Assembly (NCBI GenBank): GCA_050115015.1
Contig: JASFRI010000001.1
Coordinates: forward strand, 1-33,460
Length of the DNA stretch: 33,460 nucleotides
Direction: 5' to 3'
Source of the DNA: JASFRI01 sp050115015
GTDB lineage: Bacteria > Acidobacteriota > Polarisedimenticolia > CBDVAL01
The notes below the pieces were generated by a model. The model was not told the origin of the DNA. It worked only from the letters and a program-made list of their open reading frames with translations, and ran no database searches. Below, one piece after another: positions 16,087-26,932 of this stretch. How positions within the stretch are numbered: the stretch's first letter is position 1; every line of letters begins with the position of its first letter. The position numbers and the translations under genes are program-made.

Positions 16087-18619
16087 TACCCCCCCGACCG
16101 ATCGAGGCGACAAGCCGCATCCCATCCCCATCGAGGTCGAGATGCGCCAGTCGTACCTCGACTACGCGATGAGCGTCATCATCGGGCGGGCCCTTCCCGA
16201 CGTCCGGGACGGGCTCAAGCCGGTGCACCGGCGCGTCCTCTACGCGATGCACGCGGACAAGCTGTCCCATGACCGGCCCTACCGGAAGTCGGCGCGCGTC
16301 GTGGGGCAGGTGCTCGGCCGCTTCCATCCCCACGGGGACGCTGCCGTGTACGACACCCTCGTCCGGATGGCCCAGGACTTCTCCCTGCGCTACCCGCTGA
16401 TCGACGGGCAGGGAAACTTCGGCTCCATCGACGGCGATCCGCCCGCGGCGATGCGCTACACCGAGGTCCGCATGCAGCGGGTCGCCGGCGAGATGCTGGC
16501 GGACATCGAGAAGGAGACCGTCGACTGGGTGGCGAACTACGACGGCTCCGAGGAGGAGCCGTCGGTCCTCCCCGCCGGGCTGCCGAACCTCCTGGTCAAC
16601 GGCTCCTCGGGCATCGCCGTGGGCATGGCCACGAACATCCCCCCGCACAATCTCGGGGAGGTGATCGACGCGGTGGTCCTGCTGGTGGAGAACCCCGAGG
16701 CCTCCATCGACGATCTGATGCAGGTCATCCCGGGTCCCGATTTCCCGACGGCGGGCTTCATCTACGGCCGCGAGGGCATCCGCCAGGCCTACCGGACCGG
16801 CCGGGGGCGCGTCATCATGCGGGCCCATGCCGAGATCGAGACCCACGAGAAGTCCGGGAAGGACCGCATCCTGGTCACCGAGATCCCGTACCAGGTCAAC
16901 AAGACGCTGCTCATCGAGCGGATCGCCGACCTGGTCCGCGACGGAAAGATGTCGGACATCGCGGACCTGCGCGACGAGTCGAACCGCGAGGGGATCCGCC
17001 TGGTCATCGAGCTGAAGAAGGGGGCGGTGGCGCAGGTCGTCCTGAACAACCTCTACGCCCATACGCCGATGCAGGAGACCTTCGGCGTGAACATGCTGGC
17101 GATCCACCAGTCGCAACCCCGCACGATGAACCTGAAGCAGGTCCTGCAGGCGTTCATCGAGCACCGGCGGGAGGTCGTCGTCCGGCGCACCCGCTACCTG
17201 CTGCGCAAGGCGGAGGAGCGGGCCCATATCCTGGAAGGGCTCAAGATCGCGCTGGACAACCTGGACGCGGTCATCGAGCTGATCCGCAAGTCCAAGACGC
17301 CGCCCGAGGCCAAGGAGGGCCTCTGCTCGAGGTTCCAGCTCAGCGAGCTCCAGGCCCAGGCTATCCTGGACATGCGGCTGCAGCGCCTCACCGGCCTCGA
17401 ACGCCAGAAGATCCTCGACGAGTACGAGGAGGTGCTCAAGGAGATCGCCCGTCTGAAGGAGATCCTGGGCAGCGAGACGCTGGTCCTGGGGATCATCGTG
17501 GATGAGCTGAAGGAGGTCCGGGCGAAGTACGCCGACGAGCGCCGCACACGTATCATCGACGAGTCGGTGGAGCTCACCGTCGAGGACATGATCGCCGAGG
17601 AGGACATGGTGATCACGTGCAGCCGGTCGGGCTACATCAAGCGCAACCCGGTGTCGATCTATCGATCCCAGCAGCGGGGCGGGAAGGGCCGCATCGGGAT
17701 GCGCACCCGGGACGAGGACTTCGTCGAGCAGCTGTTCATCGCCTCCACCCACGCCTACATCCTGTTCTTCACAAACCTCGGGCGGGTCCACTGGCTCAAG
17801 GTGCACGAGATCCCGGAGGTCGGCGCCGCCGGCAAGGGGAAGGCGATCAAGAACTGGGTGCGCCTGCGGGACGGGGAGCGGGTCGTCTCCATGGAGACCG
17901 TCAAGGACTTCGACGAGGATCGCTTCCTGCTGTTCGTCTCCCGGCGCGGCACCGTCAAGCGCACCGTGCTGTCCGCCTACTCCCGGCCTCGCGCCGGCGG
18001 CATCCAGGCCGTGGGCGTCGCCGAGGGGGACGACCTGCTCGCGGTCCGGATCGCGGAGCCCGGCAACGAGGTCCTGGTGGCCACCCGCGGCGGCTATGCG
18101 GTCCGGTTCCGGCTCGATCAGGTGCGGGCCATGGGGCGGACGGCGGTCGGGGTCCGCGGCATCAACCTCCGCGAGGGGGACGAGGTCGTCGGCGTGGAAC
18201 TGCTGCAGGCCGGCGGCCTGCTGCTGACGGTGACCGAGAACGGCTACGGCAAGCGCACGTCCGCGGACGACTACCGGATCACGGCACGGGGCGGCAAGGG
18301 GATCATCAACATCAGAGTCACGGAGCGGAACGGCCCCGCGGTGAACGTGATGGAGACGGCGGAGGACGACCAGATCTTCGTGATCACCCAGAGCGGGATG
18401 ATCCTCCGGATGAAGACCGAGGGGATCAGCAAGTTCGGCCGGGCCACGCAGGGCGTCCGGTTGATGACGCTGGGGGAAGGCGACCGGGTGGTCGCCGTGG
18501 CGCGGGTCCCGCGGGAGGAGCGCACCGATGAGGCGGAGCTTCCCGAGGTATCCGACGAGACCGGGGACGAGCCGCCCCTGGATGTCCAGCTACCCACCGA
18601 GGATGACGACCACGAATAG
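16079..18619 (+). CDS. gyrA: DNA gyrase subunit A
   Basis: The breakage-reunion subunit of gyrase. The winged-helix region carries the catalytic Tyr127 in AAMRYTEVRM and the quinolone-pocket segment HPHGDAAVYDT (83-93). There the residue matching E. coli Ser83 is Ala88, while Asp87 is kept as Asp92. The C-terminal pinwheel domain has the GyrA-box as QQRGGKG, close to the canonical QRRGGKG, which marks GyrA rather than ParC. The tail is acidic. The length of 846 is normal. The gene starts 8 bp inside gyrB and is followed after 9 bp by the transaldolase gene, whose AGGAGG lies on the end of gyrA. Confidence 0.98.
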
Positions 18620-18628
18620 GAGGAGCAC

Positions 18629-19285
18629 ATGAAGTTCTTCATCGATACGGCCAGCGTGGAGGAGATCCGCGAGGCGAGCGACATGGGGGTCCTGGACGGG
18701 GTGACGACGAACCCGTCGCTGGTCGCGAAGGAGGGCCGGGCGTTCGAGGAGGTCCTCAAGGAGATCGTCGAGATCGTCGATGGTCCGATCAGCGCGGAGG
18801 TCGTCGGCACCGACTTCGAGACGATCATGAAGGAGGCCCGTCACCTGGCGGGGTTCCACGAGAACATCGTGGTCAAGATCCCGATCATCACCGAGGGGCT
18901 GAAGGCGATCCGTGCCTGTGCCGAAGAGGGGATCCGGGTCAACGTCACGCTCTGCTTCTCGGCGAACCAGGCCCTCCTCGCCGCCAAGGCAGGGGCGACC
19001 TACATCAGCCCGTTCCTGGGACGGCTCGACGACGTCGGGGCCACGGGCATGGACCTGATCCGCGAGATCCGCGCCATCTACGACAACTTCGCCTTCGATA
19101 CCGAGATCCTGGCGGCCAGCATCCGATCACCCCTGCACGTGACGGAGGCCGCCCTGGCGGGCGCCGACGTGGCGACGATGCCGTTCAAGGTCATCCACCA
19201 GCTCATCCGGCACCCGCTCACGGACATCGGCCTGGAGAAGTTTCTCGCCGACTGGGAGAAGGTCAAGAAGCTCCAGACCGCCTGA
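18629..19285 (+). CDS. TalC/FSA-type transaldolase (fructose-6-phosphate aldolase family)
   Basis: A small transaldolase of 218 residues that moves a dihydroxyacetone unit, or acts as fructose-6-phosphate aldolase; sequence alone does not separate the two. It opens MKFFIDTASVEEIREA with TTNPSL at 26-31. The Schiff-base lysine is Lys83 in NIVVKIPIITEGLKA. GATYISPFLGRLDD is also typical. A strong AGGAGG precedes ATG 18629. It is 9 bp behind gyrA and likely co-transcribed with it, although the functions are unrelated. It feeds the non-oxidative pentose phosphate pathway. Confidence 0.92.
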   Translation: MKFFIDTASVEEIREASDMGVLDGVTTNPSLVAKEGRAFEEVLKEIVEIVDGPISAEVVGTDFETIMKEARHLAGFHENIVVKIPIITEGLKAIRACAEEGIRVNVTLCFSANQALLAAKAGATYISPFLGRLDDVGATGMDLIREIRAIYDNFAFDTEILAASIRSPLHVTEAALAGADVATMPFKVIHQLIRHPLTDIGLEKFLADWEKVKKLQTA

Positions 19286-19344
19286 CTCGACGCGACCGGC
19301 CGGCGGCGGCGTCCCTCACCCCGTCACCCCGGCGCTGGAACGCC

Positions 19345-19423
19345 ACGGGGTCGGACCGGAAGCGTGCAGCCCGTGTGCATTTCCCGGGCATCCGAGGGCT
19401 GCACACTTCAGGTCTGACCCCGT
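19345..19423. repeat. 79-bp palindromic (REP-like) element
   Basis: The outer arms ACGGGGTCGGACC (19345-19357) and GGTCTGACCCCGT (19411-19423) pair at 12 of 13 positions. Inner arms GTGCAGCCC (19364-19372) and GGGCTGCAC (19396-19404) pair perfectly, with a 23-nt loop between. It lies in the non-coding gap between the transaldolase and carboxylase genes. The GGGGTCAGACC arm resembles, from memory, repeats linked to REP-associated (Y1) transposases. It could also act as a terminator for the gyrase run, but there is no T-tract. Confidence 0.65.
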
Positions 19424-19500
19424 CGTAAGCGTAGGCGGTAGAATCGGTTGGGCTCGCGAGGTGGAGGGCGGCGGCCCGGCAGAAAACGGGAGCGGGGAGC

Positions 19501-21042
<1,542 letters not shown>

Positions 21043-21058
21043 GGGGTCGGAGGGGCCG

Positions 21059-22570
21059 GTGACCACGCCGTTCCAGAAGATCCTGATCGCCAACCGCGGT
21101 GAGATCGCCGTTCGCGTGATCCGGGGCTGCCGCGAGCTCGGCATCCGCACGGTCGCGGTCTACTCCGAGGCGGATCGCGAGGCGCTTCACGTCCGTCTGG
21201 CCGACGAGGCCTACCTCCTCGGTCCCGCCCCCTCGTCCGAGTCGTACCTCGTGATCGACCGCGTGCTGGACGCGGCCCGCCGCAGCGGCTCCGGGGCGAT
21301 CCACCCCGGCTACGGGTTCCTGGCCGAGAACCCCGGGTTCGCCCGCGCCTGCGCCGACGCCGGGATCGTGTTCATCGGGCCCTCCGCCGACGCCATCGAG
21401 GCGATGGGGAACAAGGTCGAGGCGCGCAAGCGCATGGCGGCGGCGGGGGCCGCCGTCACCCCAGGCTCCGACGGCCGCGTGGAGAGCGCCGCCGAGGTGG
21501 TCCGGTGGGGGGAGAAGCTCGGCTGGCCCGTCCTACTCAAGGCCGAGGCGGGGGGCGGCGGCAAGGGGATGCGCGTGCTGGAGGGTCCGGACGAGGTGGA
21601 GTCCGGGTTCCGCACCGCCCGCTCCGAGGCGAAGAGCTCCTTCGGGGACCCTGCGGTCTACGTGGAGAAGTTCCTGCGGGACCCGCGCCACATCGAGTTC
21701 CAGATCCTGTGCGACGCTCACGGGAACGCGGTCCACCTGGGAGAGCGGGAGTGCTCCATCCAGCGCCGGCATCAGAAGCTGATCGAGGAGAGCCCGTCCC
21801 CCGTCGTCGACCCCGAGACCCGGGAGCGGATGGGCGCCGTGGCGGTGAAGGTCGCCGCCGCCGCCGGATACGTCGGGGCCGGCACCGTGGAGTTCCTGCG
21901 GGACGCCGACGGCAGCTTCTACTTCATGGAGATGAACACGCGGCTGCAGGTGGAGCATCCGGTCACCGAGATGGTCACCGGGCTCGACCTGGTCAAGCTG
22001 CAGATCCGGATCGCCGGTGGGGAGCGCCTTCCCTTCGCCCAGGATGCGGTGACGCTCCGTGGCCACTCCATCGAGTGCCGCATCCAGGCGGAGGATCCCG
22101 AGCGGGACTTCGTCCCGACCCCGGGACGGATCTCCGCCCTCCGGCTTCCCTCCGGTCCGGGCATCCGGAACGATGCCGCCATCTTTCCCGGGTACGACAT
22201 GCCGATCCACTACGACCCGATGATCGCGAAGCTCATCACCTGGGGGCAGGATCGCGAGGAGGCGATCCAGCGGATGTCGCGCGCGCTGCGAGAGTACGTG
22301 GTGAACGGCATCCCCACGACGATCCCGTTCCACCGCCGGGTGATGCACGATCCCAGGTTCCGGGAGGGCGACATCCACACCGGTTACCTGAAGACCCCGC
22401 CGCCCCGGGAGGAGGGCACGCCGGAGACCGAGGCCCGCTTCCGGGAGCTGGCGCTGGTGGCTGCGGCCATCGCCGACTACCGACGCCGGGCCGGTACGGC
22501 GCTCCGGCGCCCGGCGGAGAGCGCCGGATCGGCCTGGAAGCGGGCGGCGCGGACGGAGGGCATCCGGTGA
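21059..22570 (+). CDS. accC: Biotin carboxylase subunit of acyl-CoA carboxylase
   Basis: ATP-dependent carboxylation of the biotin on the carrier protein. It begins FQKILIANRGEIAVRVIRGCRELGI, the standard opening. The ATP-grasp glycine loop is EAGGGGKGMRV, and the catalytic end has EMNTRLQVEHPVTEMVTGLDLVKLQ. The start is GTG 21059 with GGAGGGG upstream. The 503 residues fit a stand-alone biotin carboxylase. The stop overlaps the next gene as GTGA. It probably serves the neighbouring propionyl-CoA-type enzyme rather than fatty acid synthesis. Confidence 0.94.
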   Translation: MTTPFQKILIANRGEIAVRVIRGCRELGIRTVAVYSEADREALHVRLADEAYLLGPAPSSESYLVIDRVLDAARRSGSGAIHPGYGFLAENPGFARACADAGIVFIGPSADAIEAMGNKVEARKRMAAAGAAVTPGSDGRVESAAEVVRWGEKLGWPVLLKAEAGGGGKGMRVLEGPDEVESGFRTARSEAKSSFGDPAVYVEKFLRDPRHIEFQILCDAHGNAVHLGERECSIQRRHQKLIEESPSPVVDPETRERMGAVAVKVAAAAGYVGAGTVEFLRDADGSFYFMEMNTRLQVEHPVTEMVTGLDLVKLQIRIAGGERLPFAQDAVTLRGHSIECRIQAEDPERDFVPTPGRISALRLPSGPGIRNDAAIFPGYDMPIHYDPMIAKLITWGQDREEAIQRMSRALREYVVNGIPTTIPFHRRVMHDPRFREGDIHTGYLKTPPPREEGTPETEARFRELALVAAAIADYRRRAGTALRRPAESAGSAWKRAARTEGIR

Positions 22571-23055
22571 ACCTGCGCGCGATCCTCGACGACGAGGTGC
22601 ATGAGCTCGATGTCCTCCGGAGCGACGACGGCGACTACCGGGTCGTCCTCGGGGACGTCTCCCACGAGGTGCGCGTGATCGAGCCCCACCCGGGGGTGTT
22701 CTCCCTGCTGGTCGGGCATCATTCCTACGAGGTGGTGGTCCGGGACGCCGGGGACTGCCTCGACGTGACCGTCGCCGGCCGCAGCTATGCCATCCGCGTC
22801 GAGGACCCCGCGGTGGTCTCCAGGCGTGCCGACGGCGGTGGGAGCGCCGTGGTCCGCTCCGTGATGGCCGGCAGGGTCCTCGAGGTGCTGGTCGCCGAGG
22901 GGGAGGTCGTGGAAGCGGGCAAGCCACTCCTGGTCATCGAGGCCATGAAGATGGAGAACGAGATCCGCTCGCCGCGGGACGGCGTGGTGCGGTCGATCGC
23001 CGTCCGACCCGGACAGTCGGTGGAGACCGGCGGCGAGCTGGTGGTCGTGGAATGA
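22567..23055 (+). CDS. Biotin carboxyl carrier protein of the acyl-CoA carboxylase
   Basis: A 162-residue biotin carrier. The C-terminal lipoyl/biotinyl domain (95-162) has the biotin site EAMKMENEI with Lys128 as the modified residue. The N-terminal 80 residues form a beta-rich part similar to the BT domain of PccA-type subunits, which ties the carrier to the carboxyltransferase. In PccA these pieces are fused to the biotin carboxylase; here they are split, and the GTG start overlaps the accC stop. Its own stop overlaps an ATG of the next frame. Confidence 0.92.
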   Translation: MNLRAILDDEVHELDVLRSDDGDYRVVLGDVSHEVRVIEPHPGVFSLLVGHHSYEVVVRDAGDCLDVTVAGRSYAIRVEDPAVVSRRADGGGSAVVRSVMAGRVLEVLVAEGEVVEAGKPLLVIEAMKMENEIRSPRDGVVRSIAVRPGQSVETGGELVVVE

Positions 23056-23129
23056 GACCGTCCGGCGATCGGTGGACGCCGACGCCGGCCGTGCGGGGCC
23101 AGATTCGCGCCCGCACCCTGGAGACCTTG

Positions 23130-24428
23130 ATGAAGCGCATCCTGGTGCCGGCACTGCTCGCCCTCGCGACGGGCACCCCCATCCCGGCGGCGGTGACATC
23201 GCAGGAGCTCGACTCCCGGATCGCCGCGCTCGAACCCCAGATCGTCGAGTGGCGCCGCTGGTTCCACGAGCATCCGGAGCTCTCGAACCGGGAGTTCGAG
23301 ACCTCGGCGCGGATCGCCGCGATCCTCCGGGAGATGGGCCTGGAGCCCCGGACCGGGATCGCCCACACGGGGGTGGTCGCCATCGTGGAGGGGGGAAAGC
23401 CGGGGCCACGGGTCGCCCTGCGCGCCGACATCGACGCGCTGCCGGTGACCGAGGAGACCGGCCTTCCCTTCGCCTCCACCGCCACGGCGGAGTTCAACGG
23501 GCAGCCCGTCGGCGTCATGCACGCCTGCGGCCACGACGTCCACATGGCCATGCTCCTGGGCGCCGCGAAGGTGCTCGCGGGGGTTCGCGAGGAGCTGCCG
23601 GGCTCCGTCATGCTGATCTTCCAGCCGGCGGAGGAGGGGGCGCCGGGGGACGAGCGGGGCGGCGCGCAGCTCATGCTGGAGGAGGGACTGTTCGACGACT
23701 GGCACCCCGATGCGGTGTTCGGCATCCACGTCGGTCTGGGACAGCCCGGCGGCAGGCTGGCGGTGCGCTCCGGCCCGGCGATGGCCTCCGAGGACTCGTT
23801 CCGGATCTGGGTCCATGGCCGTCAGACCCACGGGGCGCGGCCCTGGAACGGGGTGGACCCGGTGGTGATCGGCTCGCAGATCGTCCTCGGGCTGCAGACG
23901 ATCGCCAGCCGGCAGGTCAACGTGACCCAGGCGCCGTCGATCATCACGATCGGGAAGTTCGCCGCCGGCGTGCGCAACAACATCATCCCCGACCGGGCGG
24001 AGCTCTGGGGGACCGTGCGGAGCTTCGACCCCGAGATGCGCCGGGACATCCTGGAGCGGGTCGAGCGCACCGCCCGGGATATCGCCGGGAGCGCCGGCGC
24101 GACGGTGACCTTCGAGCTCGACCCCGGCTATCCCGTCACCGTGAACGACCCGGAGCTCACCGCGAGGATGATGCCGACGCTGGAGCGCATCTCCGGCGAT
24201 CGGCCCCCGGTGGAGGCGTCCCTGCAGACCGGCGCGGAGGACTTCAGCTACTTCGCCAACGCCTCCCGGGGGCTCTACCTCTTCCTCGGGGCGGTCGCGC
24301 CGGACGAGGACCCGATCACCGCGCCCAGCAACCACTCGCCGCTGTTCGACTTCTACGAGCCGAACATGGAGCTGGGCGTCCGCGCCCTGGTCCACCTGAC
24401 GGTGGATTACCTGGAAGAGGACGACTGA
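23130..24428 (+). CDS. Exported M20-family amidohydrolase (peptidase M20D-like)
   Basis: A zinc-dependent amidohydrolase of the hippurate/IAA-amino-acid hydrolase type. It opens with a signal peptide (MKRILVPALLALATGTPIPAA), then VEWRRWFHEHPELSNREFET. ALRADIDALPVTEETG and HACGHDVHMAMLLGAA carry the metal ligands, and FQPAEEGAPG holds the catalytic Glu. HQ-type dimerisation and C-terminal motifs (EDFSYFA, SNHSPLFDF) are present. I take ATG 23130, with GGAG 6 nt upstream, because it begins the signal peptide. An ATG at 23052 overlapping the carrier stop would add 26 unlikely residues before it. It is the last rightward gene before the strand switch. Substrate unknown. Confidence 0.88.
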   Translation: MKRILVPALLALATGTPIPAAVTSQELDSRIAALEPQIVEWRRWFHEHPELSNREFETSARIAAILREMGLEPRTGIAHTGVVAIVEGGKPGPRVALRADIDALPVTEETGLPFASTATAEFNGQPVGVMHACGHDVHMAMLLGAAKVLAGVREELPGSVMLIFQPAEEGAPGDERGGAQLMLEEGLFDDWHPDAVFGIHVGLGQPGGRLAVRSGPAMASEDSFRIWVHGRQTHGARPWNGVDPVVIGSQIVLGLQTIASRQVNVTQAPSIITIGKFAAGVRNNIIPDRAELWGTVRSFDPEMRRDILERVERTARDIAGSAGATVTFELDPGYPVTVNDPELTARMMPTLERISGDRPPVEASLQTGAEDFSYFANASRGLYLFLGAVAPDEDPITAPSNHSPLFDFYEPNMELGVRALVHLTVDYLEEDD

Positions 24429-24434
24429 GAGCCC

Positions 24435-25613
24435 TCACAGGCTCCGGGCGGCGACCGCCAGCCGGCCCGGGCGGGCTTCCGGCGGCGGATCCAGCGCCGG
24501 CAGGTCCTGTCTCAGGAACCAGCGCCCCACCACCACCCGCCGCGCGAAGGCCCGGCTCGCGAGCAGGCGTCGGATCACCGGGGCGCGCCACGGGCCCGGG
24601 AGCAGGTCGGCGGGACCGCGGCGGACCCGGCCGGCGCGCGGTCCGAAGCGGGCGATCAGGGAATCCTCATAGCGCCGGGCCACGGAGGCCAGCTCCGCTC
24701 CGGGAACGGCCGCGATCGCCGCGGCTGCCAGCATCCCGGACTCCACCGCGGGGCGGATCCCCTCGCCGCTGGGCCGGAACGCCAGCCCTGCAGCATCCCC
24801 CACCAGCAGCAGCCCGTCGTCCGCCACCCGGCGCGGCGACTCGGGGTGCAGCAGGTAGGCGTGGCCGCGCAGGGCGCCCGCGACATCCGGCGGGAGCCGC
24901 CCCTCCCGGTGCAGCCCGTCCAGGAAACCCTCGAGGCGCCGGGGGAAGGCGGTGCCTCCCTGGAGGCCGAGGCCCACGTTCAGCCAGTCCCCCTTGCGGA
25001 CCACCCAGCCGTATCCCCTCAGGTCCCGCGTGAACCGGATCCACGGCAATTCGGGATCGACGCCGGCCCACGATCGCTGCGCCGGCGGCAAGGGGACCTC
25101 CATCTCGCTGGCGCGGATCGTCATCGGCTCGGCGCCCCCCGGGCGGGCGCCGATCCGCCGGGCCACCGGGCAGAAGTGGCCCCCGGCGCCGATGACCCAG
25201 GGCGCGCTCCAGCGGTCGTTCACCACCCAGCGCCTGCCGTCCCGGCGGATCTCCCGGAGGGGCTCGCCGGTGAAGAGCTCCGCCCCGGAACGGAGGAGCA
25301 GGAAGTGGTCGAGCTCGCGCCGCAGGATGCCGTAGCTGACCACCCGGCCGAAGTCCGCCGCCGTCTCGCCGCCGTCCTCCATCGCCACCGTGAAGCCGCG
25401 GATCGGCTGCAGGACCCGGCCCCGGGCGTAGGCGCCGAGGTCCAGCTCGAGGCCGTGGACGAGCGGCGGCGTGATCCACCCGGCGCAGACCTTGTCCCGG
25501 GGGAAACGCTGCCGGTCGATCACCACCACGTCGAGGCCTCGCCGCACCAGGGCCCAGGCGGCTGACGAGCCCGCCGGACCGCCCCCGACGACGACGACGT
25601 CAGCGCGGCGCAC
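24435..25613 (-). CDS. FAD-dependent oxidoreductase, geranylgeranyl-reductase-like
   Basis: A flavoprotein of 392 residues in the geranylgeranyl reductase/p-hydroxybenzoate hydroxylase fold. The N-terminal FAD motif is GGGPAGSSAA (10-19), followed by RFPRDKVCAGW (36-46), which resembles the PxxKxCGGG element of lipid-double-bond reductases. The second FAD site is LLVGDAAGLAFRPSGEGIRPAVESG. Its start lies inside the end of the cyclopropane-synthase-like gene (14-bp overlap), so the two are co-transcribed. It may reduce or modify the lipid made by that enzyme, or a prenyl chain; the substrate is not fixed by the sequence. Its stop is 6 bp from the convergent amidohydrolase stop. Confidence 0.75.
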   Translation of the reverse strand: MRRADVVVVGGGPAGSSAAWALVRRGLDVVVIDRQRFPRDKVCAGWITPPLVHGLELDLGAYARGRVLQPIRGFTVAMEDGGETAADFGRVVSYGILRRELDHFLLLRSGAELFTGEPLREIRRDGRRWVVNDRWSAPWVIGAGGHFCPVARRIGARPGGAEPMTIRASEMEVPLPPAQRSWAGVDPELPWIRFTRDLRGYGWVVRKGDWLNVGLGLQGGTAFPRRLEGFLDGLHREGRLPPDVAGALRGHAYLLHPESPRRVADDGLLLVGDAAGLAFRPSGEGIRPAVESGMLAAAAIAAVPGAELASVARRYEDSLIARFGPRAGRVRRGPADLLPGPWRAPVIRRLLASRAFARRVVVGRWFLRQDLPALDPPPEARPGRLAVAARSL

Positions 25614-26862
25614 CGGCGGCCCCCGTCGCGTAGATGTCGTCGCGCGTCCAGGGCAGGGAGTCCTCGCCGGCCGGGGCGAACAGCACCTGGAACAGCTGGC
25701 AGGAGCCCGTCCGGAAGGAGGCCACGGACGCCGCCAGGTAGAGGCGCCACATGCGCACGAAGGCCGCGTCGTGGGTCCGCTCGACCTCCTCGCGGACGGC
25801 CTCGAAGCGCTCGAGCCAGAGCTCCAGGGTCCTCGCGTAGTGCCGTCGCAGGTTCTCCACGTCGAGGACCTCCATGTCCTGCTCCTCGAGGGGCTCGAGC
25901 ATCTCCCGGAGCGAGGGGATGTAGGAGCCCGGGAAGATGTAGCGCTCGATCCAGGGGCTCATGGGATGCGGCCGGGCCCTGCCGATGGAGTGGATCAGGC
26001 CCCGGCCGCCGGGACGGAGACTGCGGCGGATCACCTGGCCCAGCTCCCGGTAGTGGGACCGGCCGACGTGCTCCATCATCCCCACCGAGACGAAGGCGTC
26101 GTACTCCCCGGTGACGCCCCGGTAGTCCTCGTCCAGGAACGTCACCTGGTCCTCCAGACCGGCCTCCCGGGCGCGCTGCCGGGCCCACTCGACCTGCGGC
26201 CGGGAGACGTTGTAGGCCTGCACGAGCACGCCGTGATGCCGGGCCATGTGCAGGGCCAGGGCGCCCCAGCCGCAGCCGGCCTCCACGACGCGCTCCCCCG
26301 GACGGAGCCGCAGCTTCCGGCAGACGTGCTCCAGCTTGGCTTCCTGGGCCCGCTCGAGGTCCGTCTCCGCATCGGGGAAGTAGGCACAGGTGTAGACCAT
26401 CCGCTCGTCGAGCCAGAGCCGGTAGAAGTCGTTGCCGAGATCGTAGTGATGCTGCGCGCGGGGCCGCGCGCGACGCACGGTGTTGCTCCCCGGGTGCCAG
26501 GAGCGCAGGGCCTGCAGCGCCTTGACCACCGCCGGGGGGGAGCCGCCGGCGCGGAACACCGCCTCGACGATGCGCGGCAGGTCGCCCTCCACCTCCAGGC
26601 TGCCGTCCACGTAGCCCTCCCCGAAGCCGAGGTCCGGGGACAGCAGGATGTCGCGGATCACCCTCGGCTCGCGGATGCGCAGCGTTCCCACCGGCTCTCC
26701 GTCGAACTCGCGGATCTCGGTGTCGTCCCAGAGGAGGAACCGGACGGGCGGAGAGCCCATCGCGCGGAGAAGGTGGCGCAGGAGCTGGGAGGGGCGGACC
26801 GGGGCGAGAAGGGACGGCTGACGAGAGCCGGTGGGGACCGGCTCGGGGACCTCGGGTCGCAT
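25600..26862 (-). CDS. Cyclopropane-fatty-acyl-phospholipid synthase-like SAM methyltransferase
   Basis: A 420-residue member of the CFA synthase family, which adds a methylene or methyl group from SAM to unsaturated acyl chains. The N-terminal lipid-binding domain (30-120) is followed by HHYDLGNDFYRLWLDERMVYTCAYF (138-162), then the SAM motif EAGCGWGALALHMA (194-207). SVGMMEHVG and the Tyr/Glu-rich C-terminus complete the fold. A strong GGAGGTGA lies just before ATG 26862. The pairing with the FAD protein recalls clusters making methylated or furan fatty acids, but this is inference. It is upstream of the FAD gene in the same operon. Confidence 0.87.
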   Translation of the reverse strand: MRPEVPEPVPTGSRQPSLLAPVRPSQLLRHLLRAMGSPPVRFLLWDDTEIREFDGEPVGTLRIREPRVIRDILLSPDLGFGEGYVDGSLEVEGDLPRIVEAVFRAGGSPPAVVKALQALRSWHPGSNTVRRARPRAQHHYDLGNDFYRLWLDERMVYTCAYFPDAETDLERAQEAKLEHVCRKLRLRPGERVVEAGCGWGALALHMARHHGVLVQAYNVSRPQVEWARQRAREAGLEDQVTFLDEDYRGVTGEYDAFVSVGMMEHVGRSHYRELGQVIRRSLRPGGRGLIHSIGRARPHPMSPWIERYIFPGSYIPSLREMLEPLEEQDMEVLDVENLRRHYARTLELWLERFEAVREEVERTHDAAFVRMWRLYLAASVASFRTGSCQLFQVLFAPAGEDSLPWTRDDIYATGAAGAPR

Positions 26863-26932
26863 GGGTCACCTCCGGTCGTCGATGTGGCCGGATGGCCTCT
26901 TCGATCAGGTTAAAGAGGTGAGCGGTCCCAGA

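Noticed and set aside
23052..23129. Upstream ATG for the M20 amidohydrolase overlapping the biotin carrier stop
   Set aside because: It would place 26 charged and Pro-rich residues before a clear signal peptide; ATG 23130 has a better ribosome site and begins the signal peptide.
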